Shown in pieces: positions 59,904 to 62,014 of a DNA stretch of 62,014 bases. Numbering within the stretch: position 1 is the first letter of the stretch; each line of letters starts with the position of its first letter. The translations under genes were made by a program, and so were the position numbers. Source of the DNA: Thiotrichales bacterium (lineage in GTDB: Bacteria; Pseudomonadota; Gammaproteobacteria; Beggiatoales; Beggiatoaceae). The stretch is from the NCBI GenBank assembly GCA_016744475.1, contig JADGEH010000018.1, positions 1 through 62,014 on the forward strand. Direction: 5' to 3'. A model generated the notes under the pieces. It was not told the origin of the DNA. It did no database searches and worked only from the letters and a program-made list of their open reading frames with translations.

Positions 59904-59996
59904 TTAGAGCCTATACGAAAACGGGATAATCGGCTGCAAACCTGCCTCAAAATAGCGAATTTTCGCTTCGATTCCCCATCTTCGTATAGGCTCTTA
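59904..59996. repeat. Internally deleted type-B element (93 bp)
   Basis: Both ends are as in the 27724-27888 copy, but about 70 bp of the core is missing. It ends 14 bases past the gpmI stop. The right 25 bases are identical to the piece inside the ATPase gene at 17306-17330. Confidence 0.9.
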
Positions 59997-60009
59997 AACA
60001 GTGCAACGC

Positions 60010-61566
60010 TTAGGCGGGAATTTTTTCTGCTTCAGAATACAGTGTGAACAGCGGTTGACCGGTCATGTCTGCAGGAACGGGGAGGTTTAACAAACCGAGC
60101 ATGGTGGGGGACACATCGCACAGACAGCCTTCGGATAATTCTAAAGCGCGTTCGCCGACATAGATAAAGGGCACGGGATTGCTGGTGTGCGCGGTGTGGG
60201 CTTGTCCTGTGAGGGGATCGCGCATTTTCTCGGCATTGCCGTGATCGGCGGTGATCAACACTTCGCCACCGACAGCGCGACTGGCTTCAATAATCTGCCC
60301 TAAGCAGGCATCGACTGCTTCTACTGCTGTCATGCTGGCGGCTAAGTCGCCAGTGTGTCCCACCATATCGGTGTTGGCGAAATTGCAAATAATCGCTTGA
60401 TATTGACGGCTGCGAATGGCGGCTGTGAGTTTTTCTGTTAACAGCGGCGCATTCATGGCAGGCTGTAAATCGTAGGTGGCGACTTTGGGCGAGGGGACGA
60501 GTTCTCGGTCTTCGCCTGCGTAGGCGTTGTCTTCTCCGCCATTGAAAAAGAAAGTCACATGGGCGTATTTCTCGGTTTCTGCAATGCGCAATTGTTTGTA
60601 ACCGTGTTCGGCAATGACTTCGCCGAAGACCTGGGGCAAGTCTTCAGGCGGAAAGGCGATAGAGCAATCAAAGTCTTTTTTGTATTCGGTGAGGCTGACA
60701 AATTCGGCTAATTGCGGCACAGCTTTACGCTCAAATTCATCAAATTCGGCTTGGGTAAAGCAGCGGGTGATTTGGCGTGCGCGATCAGCGCGAAAATTCA
60801 TGAAAATCACCGTGTCACCATCCTGCATGGACACCTCTGGATTGATCACACTGGGTTTCACAAATTCGTCATTTTCGCCGCGTGCATAGGCGGCTTCTAG
60901 CGCTTCTAGGGCAGAATCATAGTGAAACTCGGCTTGGCCTTGGGTGATGGCATCATAAGCCCGCTCTACACGATCCCAGCGCTTGTCTCTATCCATCGCG
61001 TAATAACGCCCGCTCACGCTGGCAAAACGGCCTACACCGAGTGCAGCACATTGCGCTTCAACGCGCTCAATGGAGGCTTTAGCGCTGCGTGGCGGTGTAT
61101 CGCGCCCATCTAAAAAGGCGTGAAAATACACCTTGTCGGCGTTACGCTGTTTGGCTAATTCCAGTATTGCCAAAATGTGATCTTCGTGGCTGTGTACGCC
61201 ACCGGGCGATAATAAGCCAAAGATATGTAGGGCTTTTTTTTGCTGAGTGGCTTTATCAATAGCGCGTTCTAATACAGGGTTGCTGTAGAAGCTGCCGTCT
61301 TCAATGGCTTTGGTGATGCGGGTGAAATCTTGATAGACCACACGTCCGGCACCGAGATTTAAATGCCCGACTTCTGAGTTGCCCATTTGTCCGGCAGGCA
61401 AACCGACTTCAAGCCCGGAGGCACGCAGAAAGGTGTGGGGGTATTGTTCCCACAGTTCATCCCAGACGGGCGTGTGGGCTTGGGCGATGGCGTTATCTTC
61501 GCGGCTGGCACTATAGCCCCAGCCATCCAGAATGATCAGTATTAAAGGGCAACAAGCTTGTTGCAT
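60010..61566 (-). CDS. gpmI: 2,3-bisphosphoglycerate-independent phosphoglycerate mutase
   Basis: 518 residues from the ATG at 61566 (GAGGATTTGACT upstream). A TTG two codons earlier is unlikely. It interconverts 2- and 3-phosphoglycerate with two Mn2+. Signatures are [24 protein letters not shown] (catalytic Ser), [47 protein letters not shown], and [10 protein letters not shown] with [10 protein letters not shown]. Solitary gene. Confidence 0.97.
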   Translation of the reverse strand: MQQACCPLILIILDGWGYSASREDNAIAQAHTPVWDELWEQYPHTFLRASGLEVGLPAGQMGNSEVGHLNLGAGRVVYQDFTRITKAIEDGSFYSNPVLERAIDKATQQKKALHIFGLLSPGGVHSHEDHILAILELAKQRNADKVYFHAFLDGRDTPPRSAKASIERVEAQCAALGVGRFASVSGRYYAMDRDKRWDRVERAYDAITQGQAEFHYDSALEALEAAYARGENDEFVKPSVINPEVSMQDGDTVIFMNFRADRARQITRCFTQAEFDEFERKAVPQLAEFVSLTEYKKDFDCSIAFPPEDLPQVFGEVIAEHGYKQLRIAETEKYAHVTFFFNGGEDNAYAGEDRELVPSPKVATYDLQPAMNAPLLTEKLTAAIRSRQYQAIICNFANTDMVGHTGDLAASMTAVEAVDACLGQIIEASRAVGGEVLITADHGNAEKMRDPLTGQAHTAHTSNPVPFIYVGERALELSEGCLCDVSPTMLGLLNLPVPADMTGQPLFTLYSEAEKIPA

Positions 61567-61672
61567 AGTCAAATCCTCTTTGGGTGAGAGTGGTCATGTC
61601 CTTGACTCTTGTGGAGCAGGAGTGGTTGACGAGTATTGAAGAGATAAAGATGGGGCTTTTAGCACTTAATTC

Positions 61673-61850
61673 CTAGTGCTTCGTCAAGCCTACTTTTTAG
61701 GGTTGTATTTTTTACCACGGAGACACGGAGAAGACACAGAGCGCACGGAGAAAGATTTTTAATTTAACTCACCTCTGTGTCCTCCGTGTCACCTCCGCGC
61801 CTCCGTGGTGAAATTTGACCACCTGATTCTTAGAATTGACGAAGCACTAG
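61673..61850. repeat. Nested palindromic element with CACGGAG repeats
   Basis: Outer inverted repeats CTAGTGCTTCGTCAA (61673-61687) and TTGACGAAGCACTAG (61836-61850) are perfect. Inside are ACCACGGAG (61714-61722) and CTCCGTGGT (61801-61809) with several CACGGAG units on the left arm and their complements on the right. It looks like a mini-element carrying another dispersed repeat. Confidence 0.75.
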
Positions 61851-61857
61851 TGTTTAG

Positions 61858-62013
61858 TCAACATTTAGTTGACGGGTACAAACGTTTCAGCTTAGTTCTG
61901 GCAGCCTGTGTGGTAAATGGCCAATCCACCGTACCCGCTTTATTGTTTCGCATTGTGTACCACTCAGTATACTGCTGAACGAGTTCTTCTTTTGTTTCAA
62001 CTCTTTCTTTAAG
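61858..62013 (-). CDS. C-terminal fragment of a transposase, cut by window edge
   Basis: 51 codons and a TGA at 61858-61860 on the minus strand. The end reads VDWPFTTQAARTKLKRLYP, recalling the tails of transposases of the type with ...FTT..AR.KLK.LYP. The beginning lies beyond the window, so length and integrity are unknown. The family (perhaps IS630-like) is uncertain. It abuts the nested repeat at 61673-61850, which may be its mobile derivative. Confidence 0.5.
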   Translation of the reverse strand, partial: LKERVETKEELVQQYTEWYTMRNNKAGTVDWPFTTQAARTKLKRLYPSTKC

Positions 62014-62014
62014 T

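Overview
The window looks like chromosome from a gammaproteobacterium. The best match is a filamentous sulfur bacterium of the Thiotrichales (Beggiatoa-like), but this is inferred from gene content and no marker gene was tested. Supporting signs are an HynS-Isp1-Isp2 hydrogenase locus of the purple-sulfur-bacterium type, a secreted TPR-CHAT protein, multidomain sensor kinases, the aat-bpt pair, AcnD-type 2-methylisocitrate dehydratase, SCO1, a carB-greA pair, and many short dispersed palindromic repeats. I recognise no rRNA, tRNA, CRISPR array or replication origin.

Layout. 1-810: remnants of two transposases. 898-5380: HNH protein YajD, a secreted TPR-CHAT protein and a glycine-zipper lipoprotein. 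5557-10448: acnD, a VapBC-type toxin-antitoxin pair, a small secreted protein and a REP-associated tyrosine transposase flanked by its own REP palindromes. 10495-16048: a GntR/FCD regulator with sharp operators, divergent from hydrogenase genes (maturation protease, HupH-like protein, a NlpC/P60-like protein, small subunit, Isp1, Isp2). The catalytic large subunit is not here. 16254-24481: an AAA ATPase, a nucleoside deaminase, tgt, a large hybrid kinase and a TPR adenylate cyclase. 24739-28029: SCO1, a phytase-like esterase, and a membrane protein with its winged-helix regulator. 28034-33029: a P1B-like ATPase without the CPx motif beside two paralogous membrane proteins of unknown function. 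33754-36743: a LysR regulator followed by a large unknown protein that stops just after an HPr-kinase-like P-loop. 37074-41369: an anchored thermonuclease, a DHH phosphoesterase, holB and yeaD. 41416-45897: a signalling cluster (HTH-ferredoxin-reductase fusion, YfiR-like protein, histidine kinase) and a thioredoxin-like protein. 46067-55751: an acyltransferase, aat, bpt, dnaJ, a BglII-like restriction-modification pair sitting where dapB-carA are usually found, carB and greA. 55853-61566: uup, an orphan polysaccharide-type ABC permease, an SDR enzyme and gpmI. The window ends with a repeat and a transposase fragment.

The most striking non-genic feature is a superfamily of ~80-160 bp elements with terminal inverted repeats (ends reading TAGACTTGT... 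or TAAGAGCCTATACGAA...), most of them flanked by TA. That is the signature of IS630/Tc1-type MITEs. One end lies inside the AAA ATPase gene, one whole copy sits in frame inside a small ORF, and another is open in frame with the start of the nuclease gene, so these elements seem able to enter protein-coding sequence without breaking it.
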